Source: Comamonadaceae bacterium (GTDB lineage: Bacteria > Pseudomonadota > Gammaproteobacteria > Burkholderiales > Burkholderiaceae_C). From it: DNA of 64,000 bases. The DNA lies in assembly GCA_947450695.1 (NCBI GenBank), contig CANFWV010000001.1, positions 1 to 64,000 on the forward strand, written 5' to 3'. The position numbers were made by a program, and so were the translations under genes. Positions 40,724-49,317 of the stretch are shown here, in pieces. The stretch's first letter is position 1; each line of letters begins with the position of its first letter. Below the pieces are notes generated by a model. The model saw only the letters and a program-made list of their open reading frames with translations, searched no databases and was not told where the DNA came from.

Positions 40724-41695
40724 ATGAAGCGTAAGTATTTCAATTTATGCGTAAGCATCAGCCTGGCGATGTGGACGGGTTTGGCTGCAGCACAGCCTTA
40801 TCCGACAAAGCCTGTGCGCTTGGTAGTACCTTTTCCGGCGGGGGGGGCGACCGATATTTTGGCCCGCACCATCAGCGTCAAAGCTGCAGAAAAGCTCGGT
40901 CAGCCCATCGTTATTGACAATCGTGCAGGTGCTGGGGGCACGATTGGTTCTGCACTTGTTGCTAAGGCGTCAGCTGATGGTTACACCTTGTTGATCGCGA
41001 CGGGCAGCACCCATTCCATCGGACCGATCATTAATCCCAAACTTCCATACGACGTAGAGCGTGATTTCGAGCCGGTGGTCTACGTTGCAAAAACTGCTAG
41101 CGTGTTGGTGGTGCCGGCCAACCTGCCGGTAAAAACCCTAGGCGAGTTCATCGCGATGGCCAAGGCCAAACCGGGTCAACTCAATTACGGCTCCAGCGGC
41201 AATGGCACCAACAGCCACCTTAGCGCCGAGTTGTTCAAGGCGCAGGCTGGTGTTTTCATCACACACATTCCTTATCGCGGCACAGGTTTGGTGTTCAACG
41301 ACATGATGTCAGGGCAAGTGCACCTGTTGATGGACAACTATGTCACTTCGCAAGCGAACATCAAGGATGGCAGGTTGCGAGTGCTAGGCGTGTCGAGTCT
41401 GCAACGGCTGCCGTTTTTGCCAGATGTGCCGACACTCCATGAGCAGGGTTTGAGAGGCTTCGATGTCAGCAACTGGTTTGGCGTTTACGCACCGCACGGC
41501 GTCACTTCGGACGTGATTGAGAAGGTGAATGCGGCGTTCAACGCGGCCTTGCAAGATCCAGAAATGATCAAGCGTCTGGCTTTCCTTGGTGCCACGCCAA
41601 CCGGTAGCACACCGGCCCAGATGGGCAAGATGGTGGCGGATGACAAGACAAAGTGGGCGAATCTGATTCGTGACCGCAAACTTGTCGTCAACTGA
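40724..41695 (+). CDS. Bug-family solute-binding protein
   Basis: 323 residues. Signal peptide MKRKYFNLCVSISLAMWTGLAAA before QPYPTKPVRLVVPFPAGG. Family landmarks are IDNRAGAGGTIGSALVAKASADGYTL, NYGSSGNGTNSHL, HIPYRGTG and LPFLPDVPTLHEQG. Periplasmic receptor of unknown ligand; no TTT permease genes are near. It follows purL but is probably transcribed independently. A terminator-like hairpin follows its stop. Confidence 0.92.
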   Translation: MKRKYFNLCVSISLAMWTGLAAAQPYPTKPVRLVVPFPAGGATDILARTISVKAAEKLGQPIVIDNRAGAGGTIGSALVAKASADGYTLLIATGSTHSIGPIINPKLPYDVERDFEPVVYVAKTASVLVVPANLPVKTLGEFIAMAKAKPGQLNYGSSGNGTNSHLSAELFKAQAGVFITHIPYRGTGLVFNDMMSGQVHLLMDNYVTSQANIKDGRLRVLGVSSLQRLPFLPDVPTLHEQGLRGFDVSNWFGVYAPHGVTSDVIEKVNAAFNAALQDPEMIKRLAFLGATPTGSTPAQMGKMVADDKTKWANLIRDRKLVVN

Positions 41696-41706
41696 GTAAA
41701 AAGGTT

Positions 41707-41738
41707 AGCCCTGCCGACTTGATGTCGAACAGGGCTTT
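41707..41738. terminator. Intrinsic terminator-like hairpin between convergent genes
   Basis: AGCCCTG (41707-41713) pairs with CAGGGCT (41730-41736), and inside it CGAC pairs with GTCG around a five-base loop; a short T-run follows on the plus strand. It lies between the Bug receptor gene and the convergent gamma-glutamyltransferase gene. Confidence 0.6.
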
Positions 41739-41753
41739 CATCCTCAACCCTGA

Positions 41754-43358
41754 TTACATCCCGACCGGATAACCGTCTTTGCGGTGGTCTGATGCGGCGA
41801 TGTAGCCGTGCGGAACTTTCATCGCCATCTGGGCGCAACCGAACTCAGTGTTAAAACGCGGGGCTACTTTGACCACGTGACCGCGGGCAATCAAACCATC
41901 AATCGCTTCTTGTGGAAAGTTCCATTCCACAGCAACTGTGACGTTGTCGTCCATGACGCGCCAGCGCGGTGCATCGCTGGCGGCTTGTGGATTTTGTCCG
42001 TGGTCTGCCACCCGAGCCGCCACTTGCAAATGGCCTTGCGCTTGCATGGAACCGCCCATCACGCCGAAGCTCATGAGTGGGGCACCACCCTGCGTTAAAA
42101 ATCCCGGGATGATGGTGTGAAAGGGTCGTTTGCCAGGTGCCACCTGGTTCGGGTGACCTGGCTTGAGGCTGAACCCTGAGCCACGGTTATGCAGCGCGAT
42201 GCCCGTGCCCGGGACCACGATGCCCGACCCAAATCCCTTGAAATTCGACTGTATGAACGAGACCATCATCCCGTTTTCATCGGCGGCAGTCAGGTAGACC
42301 GTACCTCCGTTGTGCGGCGAACCAGGACGTGCCGGTGCAGCGTGTTGCGGGTCGATCAAGCTTGCGCGCTGTTTCAGGTAAGCGGGTTTAAGCAGGTCGG
42401 CCGCCGTGACCGCCTGCATCGCCTTTGGATCAGCGACGTATTCATGCAGATCGGCAAAGGCCAACTTCATGGCTTCAATTTGCAAATGCTGTGTCAGCGC
42501 TGAATCAAGGCCGGCACCTTTTAGATCGAAGTGTTCGAGCATGCCCAGTGCCATGAGTGCACCGATGCCTTGACCGCTGGGTCCGATTTCGTGCAGTTCG
42601 ACGTCACGGTAACGCACCGATATGGGGTCAACCCAGTCAGCTTCGTGCGCCGCCAGATCAGCCTCATCAAGCAGACCGCCTGTATTGCGCGCATGGTCGG
42701 CGATGGCTTTAGCCAACTCACCATGGTAAAAATCGTCGCCCTTGCTAGCGGCGATGCGTTCCAGCGTTTTGGCTTGGCCTGGGCTGCGGAACAGCTCACC
42801 TGGCAACGGGGCGCGGCCTTGCGGGGCGAAGGCTTCGCGGTAGCCGGGTTGCGGCAGCAACTCTTCGACCTGGGCTTGCCACTGCCGGTGCACCGTGTGC
42901 GAGACCATGAACCCATCTCGGGCATGGCGCAGGGCTGGTTCAAACAAATCAGCAAAAGGCAGCTTGCCAAAGCGGTCAGACAAAGCGCGCCAAGCCGACA
43001 CAGTACCCGGAACAGTGACGGAGTCCCAGCCACGCAAGGGCACGGCGCTGTACTTTGAAAAGTGCTCAGGCGTCCAGCGCTGGGGGGAGCGGCCTGAGGC
43101 ATTCAGTCCATGCATGCGCTGGCCGTCCCAGATGATGGCAAAGGCATCGCCGCCAATGCCGTTCATGCACGGTTCAACCACCGTCAAGGTGATGGCCGTG
43201 GCCAAAGCTGCGTCTACGGCATTACCGCCCCGCGCCAACATCAGCAAACCGGACGCGGATGCCAGCGGCTGTGAGGTACTCACGACATTGCGAGCCAACA
43301 GCGGCATACGTTGTGAGGTGTAGGGGAATTGCCAGAAAGCGGAGGAGTCTGAGGACAT
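41754..43358 (-). CDS. Gamma-glutamyltransferase-family protein (Ntn hydrolase)
   Basis: 534 residues. The autocatalytic processing site and nucleophile threonine lie in HNGGTVYLTAADENGMMVSF (about residue 350), and GIGGDAFAIIWDG and GSGFSLKPGHPNQ are family motifs. There is no signal peptide, unlike periplasmic Ggt, so it resembles the cytosolic YwrD-like branch, whose members include enzymes of other gamma-glutamyl or amide substrates. It follows a Bug receptor gene by 30 bases on the same strand, suggesting uptake or sensing and processing of one compound (inference). Confidence 0.88.
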   Translation of the reverse strand: MSSDSSAFWQFPYTSQRMPLLARNVVSTSQPLASASGLLMLARGGNAVDAALATAITLTVVEPCMNGIGGDAFAIIWDGQRMHGLNASGRSPQRWTPEHFSKYSAVPLRGWDSVTVPGTVSAWRALSDRFGKLPFADLFEPALRHARDGFMVSHTVHRQWQAQVEELLPQPGYREAFAPQGRAPLPGELFRSPGQAKTLERIAASKGDDFYHGELAKAIADHARNTGGLLDEADLAAHEADWVDPISVRYRDVELHEIGPSGQGIGALMALGMLEHFDLKGAGLDSALTQHLQIEAMKLAFADLHEYVADPKAMQAVTAADLLKPAYLKQRASLIDPQHAAPARPGSPHNGGTVYLTAADENGMMVSFIQSNFKGFGSGIVVPGTGIALHNRGSGFSLKPGHPNQVAPGKRPFHTIIPGFLTQGGAPLMSFGVMGGSMQAQGHLQVAARVADHGQNPQAASDAPRWRVMDDNVTVAVEWNFPQEAIDGLIARGHVVKVAPRFNTEFGCAQMAMKVPHGYIAASDHRKDGYPVGM

Positions 43359-43388
43359 TCGGGACGGTCTTGTGATGAGTGTGGATTC

Positions 43389-44399
43389 TTAGTCTAGCTT
43401 GACCTTCGCCATATCAACGGCTTTACCCCAAATTCTGAATTCACGCTCAACGAGCGGACCGAATTCTTCACCCGGTGTGAACTTTAACTCGACGCCTTGC
43501 GCTTGCATACGCTCCTTGAGGTCGGCTGAACTCAGCGCCGTCTGAATAGCTTTGGAAAGCTTGGCCAGCACGGGTGCAGGGGTTCCCTTAGGGGCTGAAA
43601 TACCAAATAAATTGTTCGCTTCGAAGCCTTTGACGCCACTTTCATCGACGGTCGGCACGTTGGGTAGCAAGCTGACACGCTTGCTGGAAGCCACCGCCAA
43701 AACGCGTAACTTGCCCGACTTCACATGCGGCATGGAGGCCGGAATGCTGTCAAACATCATGTTCGAAATGCCAGACATCAAGTCGGGCAGGGCTTGCGAA
43801 CTTCCTTTGTAAGGCACGTGCACCAAGTCAAGACCCACCCTCGTCATGAACACTTCTGATTCGAGATGGGACAGCGTGCCCGACCCCTGCGAAGCGAAGT
43901 TGTATTTTCCAGGGGACGCCTTGAACAAGGTGATCAACTGGCCTAGGTTTTGAACTGGCAGGGAAGCTGGTACGACCAGCATGTGCGGCACGGTAGCAAT
44001 GCCCGCCACAGGAATGAAATCCCTGATGAGGTGAACCGGCTTAGGGGAATAAGCCGCAGCGGCGATGGCCACGTTGGTGACAGCCGCTAAGTAGAGTGTG
44101 TAACCGTCAGGCGCGGCTTTGGCCGCAAACGTCAGGCCGATGATGCCGCCACCGCCAGGTTTGTTCTCAACAATCACGTTTTGTCCAAGGGCCTCAGACA
44201 TCTTTTGACCAATGGCACGCGCCAGTATGTCCGACGCACCGGCGGGTGGAAAAGACAACACGAGTTGAATGCTGCGCTCAGGATATTCAGCGAACGCCGG
44301 GACGGCAATGGCTGATGCCGCGAGAAGAATGCCCGTCATCGCCAGCCGCAATCGGATGAGTCGTGTTGGAATGTTATGTTGCTTGACCTGACGTGTCAT
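43389..44399 (-). CDS. Bug-family solute-binding protein
   Basis: 336 residues with a long n-region and signal helix (AMTGILLAASAIAVPAFA before EYPERSIQLVLSFPPAG). Family motifs are VENKPGGGGIIGLTFAAKAAPDGYTL, NFASQGSGTLSHLES and HVPYKGSSQALPDLMSG. It lies 30 bases upstream of the gamma-glutamyltransferase gene on the same strand and is probably co-transcribed. Ligand unknown. Confidence 0.92.
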   Translation of the reverse strand: MTRQVKQHNIPTRLIRLRLAMTGILLAASAIAVPAFAEYPERSIQLVLSFPPAGASDILARAIGQKMSEALGQNVIVENKPGGGGIIGLTFAAKAAPDGYTLYLAAVTNVAIAAAAYSPKPVHLIRDFIPVAGIATVPHMLVVPASLPVQNLGQLITLFKASPGKYNFASQGSGTLSHLESEVFMTRVGLDLVHVPYKGSSQALPDLMSGISNMMFDSIPASMPHVKSGKLRVLAVASSKRVSLLPNVPTVDESGVKGFEANNLFGISAPKGTPAPVLAKLSKAIQTALSSADLKERMQAQGVELKFTPGEEFGPLVEREFRIWGKAVDMAKVKLD

Positions 44400-44462
44400 G
44401 AGCGTTGCTTTCTGAAGAGAAGAATGAGAGTGCGATCACTGCTGAAGTGATATCTCACGCAA

Positions 44463-45365
44463 TTAACAGGCCAGTTCAGACTTCAAGTGTTGACTCAAAG
44501 TGTGCGATTCTCCTGGCATTAAGCCAATGACGTCAGGACCGGCGTTCGCGGCTTCAATGCATATGAAGTCTGGCCAGTCGTCGTTAGCCACATCGACCAT
44601 GTTACGGGCGGTCTCATGCCCAGGGTTCCACACCACGACAGATCGACTGCCTTCAACCTCAATGACGATGCGGCGCTGCCACTCTGCATCTAACAATGTG
44701 TAGCGGTGGCTGTTAGATGCAGGTACTTCAAGCCCATGCTCATATGTGCGATCGCAAGCTTGACCCAGTGAGAAAGGGCTTTGCTGAACGCCGGGGGCTA
44801 AGTCACGGAGTCGGTCGATGTAGCTCAGGCCTTGAATGCCGTCAATCCCTACCCGCTGAGCATGGCTGACGGCATAGTAACTATGCAAGGCTTGCGACAA
44901 AACAAATTGGCTGTTGCTCTGGTTGTCAGTGTGCAGTGTCTGGCGCAAGGTTTGCCCCAATGTGACTCGAAGACTGACCAGCAAGCCAACCGGGATACCC
45001 GCTTCGGTCAACTGAACCGGACACATGTTGACGGGCTCAAGAGTCAGGGAAACTTCGTCGTCGTTACAAGCATGAATAGCACTGACCCGCCAATGCAGAT
45101 TGCGTACCGGGCCGTGTTGCACAGCCGAGCTGCCTTGTCCTTGCTTGGCGAACCATGGCCAGCAAATGGGAACACCGCCGCGAATGGCAGCGGGTTCAGG
45201 CAAAGACGCTCGTGACAACCAAAAAACATCTCGTTGGTCAGTGGGCACCCAAGACAACAGATGTGCACCCTGCATGGCAATCACGGCCTCACCATGGCGG
45301 GTCGTCAACTGCAGGGCGCGGTGACCCGCATGCTGGACCACTGCAATCTGCGGTGGCAGCAACAC
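44463..45365 (-). CDS. D-hexose-6-phosphate mutarotase (YeaD-like aldose 1-epimerase)
   Basis: 300 residues of the galactose-mutarotase fold. YeaD features are GAHLLSWVP, ALRGGVPICWPWF-type motif (AIRGGVPICWPWFAKQG), LHSYYAVSH with the catalytic histidine region, and VVVWNPGHETARNM then FICIEAAN with the glutamate. It interconverts anomers of phosphorylated hexoses. Six bases after the parvulin gene on the same strand, so it may share its transcript. Confidence 0.88.
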   Translation of the reverse strand: MLLPPQIAVVQHAGHRALQLTTRHGEAVIAMQGAHLLSWVPTDQRDVFWLSRASLPEPAAIRGGVPICWPWFAKQGQGSSAVQHGPVRNLHWRVSAIHACNDDEVSLTLEPVNMCPVQLTEAGIPVGLLVSLRVTLGQTLRQTLHTDNQSNSQFVLSQALHSYYAVSHAQRVGIDGIQGLSYIDRLRDLAPGVQQSPFSLGQACDRTYEHGLEVPASNSHRYTLLDAEWQRRIVIEVEGSRSVVVWNPGHETARNMVDVANDDWPDFICIEAANAGPDVIGLMPGESHTLSQHLKSELAC

Positions 45366-45371
45366 GTTGAG

Positions 45372-46157
45372 TTACTCGATCTTGGCTTTGGTGCGCAAAT
45401 TCTGCTGGAATGCACCCAGCTTTTCTTGCAACATCTGCTGGGAAATTTGTGGCTTAACTTCTTCGAAGGCCGGCAATTTGACATCACGAACGTCATCAAC
45501 ACGGATGATATGGAAACCAAACTGGGTCTTAACGGGTTCTTGTGTCAATTGGCCTTTGTTCAACTTAAGCAAGGCGGCGCTGAACTCAGGCACATAGCTG
45601 CTCGGGTTGGCCCAATCAAGATCTCCGCCCTTGGCACCAGAACCGGTGTCTTTGGACTGCTTCTTAGCGATGTCTTCAAACTTACCACCTTTTTTCAGGC
45701 TCGCGATGATGGCTTTTGCATCTGTTTCTTTTTCAACCAAGATGTGGTGCGCCTTGTATTCTTTGCCACCATTAGCTGCTGCAAATTTGTCGTATTCTGC
45801 TTTCAAATCGACATCCGTGATCGGATTTTTCTTTTGAAAATCATTGAAAAGTTGGCGAATCAGAATGGTTTGGCGCGCCAGTTCCATCTGCACCTTGAAG
45901 TCGTCTGTCGCCGACAAGCCCAGCTTGTCGGCTTCTTGCATGAAGACTTCGCGGGCAATCACTTCCTCACGCAATTGGCCCTGCATTTCAGGGGTGATGG
46001 GTCGACCGCTGCTTTCAATTTGCTGAGCCAATGAATCGAGGCGCGCTTTAGGCACCGCTTTGCCATTGACGATAGCCACGTTTTGCGCAAAAGCAGCCGT
46101 TGCACCAAGTGTCATCAAGCAAGTGAGGGTGGTAGCCAATAGAAGATTTTTTTTCAT
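45372..46157 (-). CDS. Periplasmic parvulin-type peptidyl-prolyl isomerase
   Basis: 261 residues from ATG 46157, seven bases after AAGGA; the frame opens at 46283 but the upstream part lies before the signal peptide. Signal MKKNLLLATTLTCLMTLGATAAFA, a SurA-like helical N-domain, then a rotamase domain from about 135 (KAHHILVEKETDAKAII, GGDLDWANPSSYVPEF, TQFGFHIIRVDD). It assists folding of exported proteins. It follows bolA by about 120 bases. Confidence 0.92.
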   Translation of the reverse strand: MKKNLLLATTLTCLMTLGATAAFAQNVAIVNGKAVPKARLDSLAQQIESSGRPITPEMQGQLREEVIAREVFMQEADKLGLSATDDFKVQMELARQTILIRQLFNDFQKKNPITDVDLKAEYDKFAAANGGKEYKAHHILVEKETDAKAIIASLKKGGKFEDIAKKQSKDTGSGAKGGDLDWANPSSYVPEFSAALLKLNKGQLTQEPVKTQFGFHIIRVDDVRDVKLPAFEEVKPQISQQMLQEKLGAFQQNLRTKAKIE

Positions 46158-46279
46158 GCGGAATCCTTGCGATCGTGAAAGATGAAATGAGGGAGAAAAC
46201 TGAAAAGAAGGGAAAAAACGGGGTGTCGCGTTATGGATTTCTAACGAACTCAACAGCTTGATAATTTTGCCACGCTGAA

Positions 46280-46564
46280 TCATGCCTGGTCGATGACTTC
46301 GATCGCCAAGGCGTGTAGGCCTTTGTCGATGAAATTTTGCATTGCATCATACACAAGCCGATGCCGGGCAACTCTGCTCTTGCCGTCAAACAAACGACTG
46401 GCAACGCGGACGCGGAAATGCGTGCCAAAACCTGCAGCATTAGCGCCAGCATGACCCGCATGGTCACTGCTTTCGTCGATGACTTGCAATGCTGTTGGTT
46501 GTAAGAGGGCACGCAGCTGAGCTTCAATGGCATGGACCGTCGGTAAAGGGGCTGCGTTAGCCAT
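46280..46564 (-). CDS. BolA-family protein
   Basis: 94 residues from ATG 46564, the start of the family-like opening MANAAPLPTVHAIEAQLRALL. The class II KH-like fold shows in DESSDHAGHAG, HFRVRVASRLFDGKSRVARHRLVYDAM and HALAIEVIDQ, with the conserved histidines implicated in glutaredoxin-linked iron-sulfur binding. Eight bases after yciB, a common pairing in this group. Confidence 0.92.
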   Translation of the reverse strand: MANAAPLPTVHAIEAQLRALLQPTALQVIDESSDHAGHAGANAAGFGTHFRVRVASRLFDGKSRVARHRLVYDAMQNFIDKGLHALAIEVIDQA

Positions 46565-46572
46565 TGAATAGC

Positions 46573-47199
46573 TCAAGGGGCCGAATCCGGTTTGATGTAC
46601 TTGTTCAAGTACATCGCTTGGATGGCCACAAATACGAACATCAGACCGAGACCGCCAAACAGCTTGAAGTTGACCCAAGTACTGGTCGAGAAGTTAAAAG
46701 CCACCCAGAGATTCAGACACCCCATGAACGCGAAAAATCCGACCCAACTGAGGTTAACGCGTTGCCAAATGGCATCTGGCAAGCTCATTTGAGCGCCCAT
46801 CATGGACTTGATGCCGTTCCTTTTAAAGACCAATTGGCCTATCAGCAAGGCCCCGCCCATGACCCAATACAACACCGTTGGCTTCCATTTGATAAAGCTT
46901 TCGCTGTGAAAGTAAATAGTGGCGCCGCCCAGAAACGTAACCAGCCCAAGACTGACCCAGAGCATGGTGTCCACTTTTTTGCCAGCTATTTTGAGCCAGA
47001 GAATTTGACCCAGAGTAGCCACAATGACCACCACCGTGGCTAACAACACGGGCGCCTCGGCTGGCCCTACCGCACCGCCCGCGACCATGAACCCGAGCCA
47101 ATCGGTCGCCACAGCAGCGGCCCATTCACGGTTACTCTCGGCATACTTGAACATGCCAAAGAACAATGCAATCGGCAAAAAGTCGAACAATATTTTCAT
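46573..47199 (-). CDS. yciB: Septation protein A/YciB inner-membrane protein
   Basis: 208 residues from ATG 47199 (MKILFDFLPIALFFGMFKYAE, the canonical opening; the frame extends 13 residues further up). Five to six membrane helices and the family run WLKIAGKKVDTMLWVSLGLV. YciB (IspZ) affects cell envelope and septation; its molecular role is not settled. It is co-directional with msrB upstream and bolA downstream. Confidence 0.94.
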   Translation of the reverse strand: MKILFDFLPIALFFGMFKYAESNREWAAAVATDWLGFMVAGGAVGPAEAPVLLATVVVIVATLGQILWLKIAGKKVDTMLWVSLGLVTFLGGATIYFHSESFIKWKPTVLYWVMGGALLIGQLVFKRNGIKSMMGAQMSLPDAIWQRVNLSWVGFFAFMGCLNLWVAFNFSTSTWVNFKLFGGLGLMFVFVAIQAMYLNKYIKPDSAP

Positions 47200-47264
47200 G
47201 GCGTGATTATGGCTGGCGCTGGTAAATGGATAGCGCAAGTGTGTAAAGTTTTCTGCGGGTCTTC

Positions 47265-47675
47265 TTACTTCGGCGTGAAATCCAATGACGCAGAGTTCAT
47301 GCAGTAACGCAAGCCGGTGGGTGCCGGGCCGTCTTCAAAGACATGACCCAAGTGTGAGCCGCAATCAGGGCAGTGCGCCTCTACGCGCTCACCAAAAAGG
47401 GAGCGGTCGACTTTGGTTTCAACTGCGTCGTTGGCCAGCGGTGCAAAGTAGCTTGGCCAACCAGAGCCAGACTCGTATTTGGTCGCAGAGTCAAACAAGG
47501 GCTTGCCGCAGCAGATGCAGGCGTAGGTGCCAGCGGCCTTGTTACCTTCGTATTTACCGGTGAAGGCTCGTTCAGTCGATTCGTGCCTTGTGATGTCAAA
47601 AGCAGCGGGTTCAGCACCTTTTTCGGCTAGCAGGGCTTTCCATTCGGCTTCTGTTTTTTCAATTTTGTAGGTCAT
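47265..47675 (-). CDS. msrB: Peptide-methionine (R)-S-oxide reductase MsrB
   Basis: 136 residues; repairs methionine-R-sulfoxide in proteins with thioredoxin. Two zinc-binding CxxC pairs (CICC and CPDC), the substrate motif [11 protein letters not shown], and the catalytic cysteine in [11 protein letters not shown] are all present. AAAGAGG precedes the ATG. It lies between selO and yciB on the same strand. Confidence 0.96.
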   Translation of the reverse strand: MTYKIEKTEAEWKALLAEKGAEPAAFDITRHESTERAFTGKYEGNKAAGTYACICCGKPLFDSATKYESGSGWPSYFAPLANDAVETKVDRSLFGERVEAHCPDCGSHLGHVFEDGPAPTGLRYCMNSASLDFTPK

Positions 47676-47699
47676 GAGAATTCCTCTTTGAAAGCGATT

Positions 47700-49181
47700 T
47701 TACGAACTGCAGCTGATCTCAATACCAGCGGCCCAGTCGGGTGGAAAGTCGGCCAAGGCCAGATGGCCGGCAATGTCTTCATGCTCGTCAAACGGCGATT
47801 GAAGCACTCCCAGTAGTTTCTCAACTTCTGAATAATCTTGAATGCCCGCTGCGCGAATGGCCTGCTCGCCAAGGTGGTTTCGCAAGACGAATTTGGGGTT
47901 GCTACGGCGCATCAGCGTCTGACTTGCATGTCGGTCTTGCTGCTCAAGCCGTGCAGCGTAGGGCGCTGCCCAAGCGTCAAATGGCGCGCGATCCAGAAAG
48001 AGGTCACGCACAGACTCGCACCCTGCTGGTGTTGAAAAATCGCACAGCCGGCGCCAAAAAATGGTGTGGTCGATCTGCTGCGCCGCCAGCAATTTCAAGG
48101 TGCTTTCGATCAATGCTTGGTCGTCGTTTTGAGATGCATCGTCAGCCAGCCCAAGCTTGGTGCGCATTCGGTTTTCAAGGACCTTCGGGAAGACAGTTTT
48201 GTAAGACTCCAGGGCCGCCAAGGCATGCTCTTGGTTATCAATCAAAGGCAGCAGTGCCTGACCGAGACAAAAAAGATTCCAGTAGGCAATGTTCGGCTGC
48301 TTGTTGTAGGCGTAGCGTCCTTGCGTGTCAGAGTGGTTGCAAATATGGCCGGGGTCAAAGGTGTCCAAAAACTGGAAAGGGCCGTAGTCAATCGTCAGCC
48401 CAAGGATGCTCATGTTGTCAGTATTCATCACGCCATGGCAAAAGCCCACCGATTGCCAGGCGGCCATGAGCTCTGCCGTGCGCTCACTAACGGCTTGCAG
48501 AAAGGCGGCGTAAGGCTGCGCGGCATCGCGGCAGGCCGGGTAATGGTGCTCGATGACAAAGTCAGCCAGCGTCTTCAACTCTGTATGTTGATCGCCGTGA
48601 CTGAAGTGTTCAAAATGCCCGAAGCGGATAAAGCTAGGTGCAGTACGCGCTACAACGGCAGCGGTTTCGATTTCTTCGCGGCGCACCCGGTCATCCGAGC
48701 CGGTGATGCACAGTGCGCGCGTGGTCGGAATGCCCAAGCCGTGCATGGCTTCTGAGCAGAGGTATTCGCGAATCGAACTGCGCAACACTGCACGACCATC
48801 GCCGCCGCGCGAGTAGGGCGTGAGACCGGCTCCTTTAAGTTGCAGTTCCATACCGCCTAGTGGCGTTTGCAGCTCTCCCAGCAGCGTGGCACGACCATCG
48901 CCCAGTTGTCCGGCCCACTGGCCAAATTGATGTCCGCTGTAAACGCTTGCCAGTGGCTCAGTGCCCGGCAACACGCGGTTACCGCTGAAAATCTCGAGCG
49001 CCTCCTGAGATTCCAACCAAACAGCATCCAAGCCCAATTCGCGTGCCAATGCTGCGTTGCGGCTGACCCAGTAGGGTTCGTTGAGTGGACGCACCGGTTG
49101 CGGCATCGAAAAATTGTGGCCCAAGCGGGCGAAGCGATTGCGCCAGAGGTGCGGGGCGTTTGAAGGCGTTTGCAATGTCAT
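47700..49181 (-). CDS. selO: Protein adenylyltransferase SelO (YdiU)
   Basis: 493 residues from ATG 49181 (the frame reaches 49229). Pseudokinase fold that transfers AMP to proteins. Landmarks: [23 protein letters not shown], the inverted nucleotide site [35 protein letters not shown], and [24 protein letters not shown]. It ends in EISCSS, with Cys at the position that is selenocysteine in animal SELENOO, as in E. coli YdiU. Divergent from the acyl-CoA ligase gene. Confidence 0.95.
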   Translation of the reverse strand: MTLQTPSNAPHLWRNRFARLGHNFSMPQPVRPLNEPYWVSRNAALARELGLDAVWLESQEALEIFSGNRVLPGTEPLASVYSGHQFGQWAGQLGDGRATLLGELQTPLGGMELQLKGAGLTPYSRGGDGRAVLRSSIREYLCSEAMHGLGIPTTRALCITGSDDRVRREEIETAAVVARTAPSFIRFGHFEHFSHGDQHTELKTLADFVIEHHYPACRDAAQPYAAFLQAVSERTAELMAAWQSVGFCHGVMNTDNMSILGLTIDYGPFQFLDTFDPGHICNHSDTQGRYAYNKQPNIAYWNLFCLGQALLPLIDNQEHALAALESYKTVFPKVLENRMRTKLGLADDASQNDDQALIESTLKLLAAQQIDHTIFWRRLCDFSTPAGCESVRDLFLDRAPFDAWAAPYAARLEQQDRHASQTLMRRSNPKFVLRNHLGEQAIRAAGIQDYSEVEKLLGVLQSPFDEHEDIAGHLALADFPPDWAAGIEISCSS

Positions 49182-49317
49182 GTTGAGATTGTCTCTGACT
49201 TGATTAAAAACCACTCTGAACGCGGGCAATCCCGCATGGGCGAACTTGTTAGCTGCGAGATGATGTCAGTGTTACAAAGCAGATTCACCAGAATAAATAA
49301 ATGATCGGAGTCACAAA

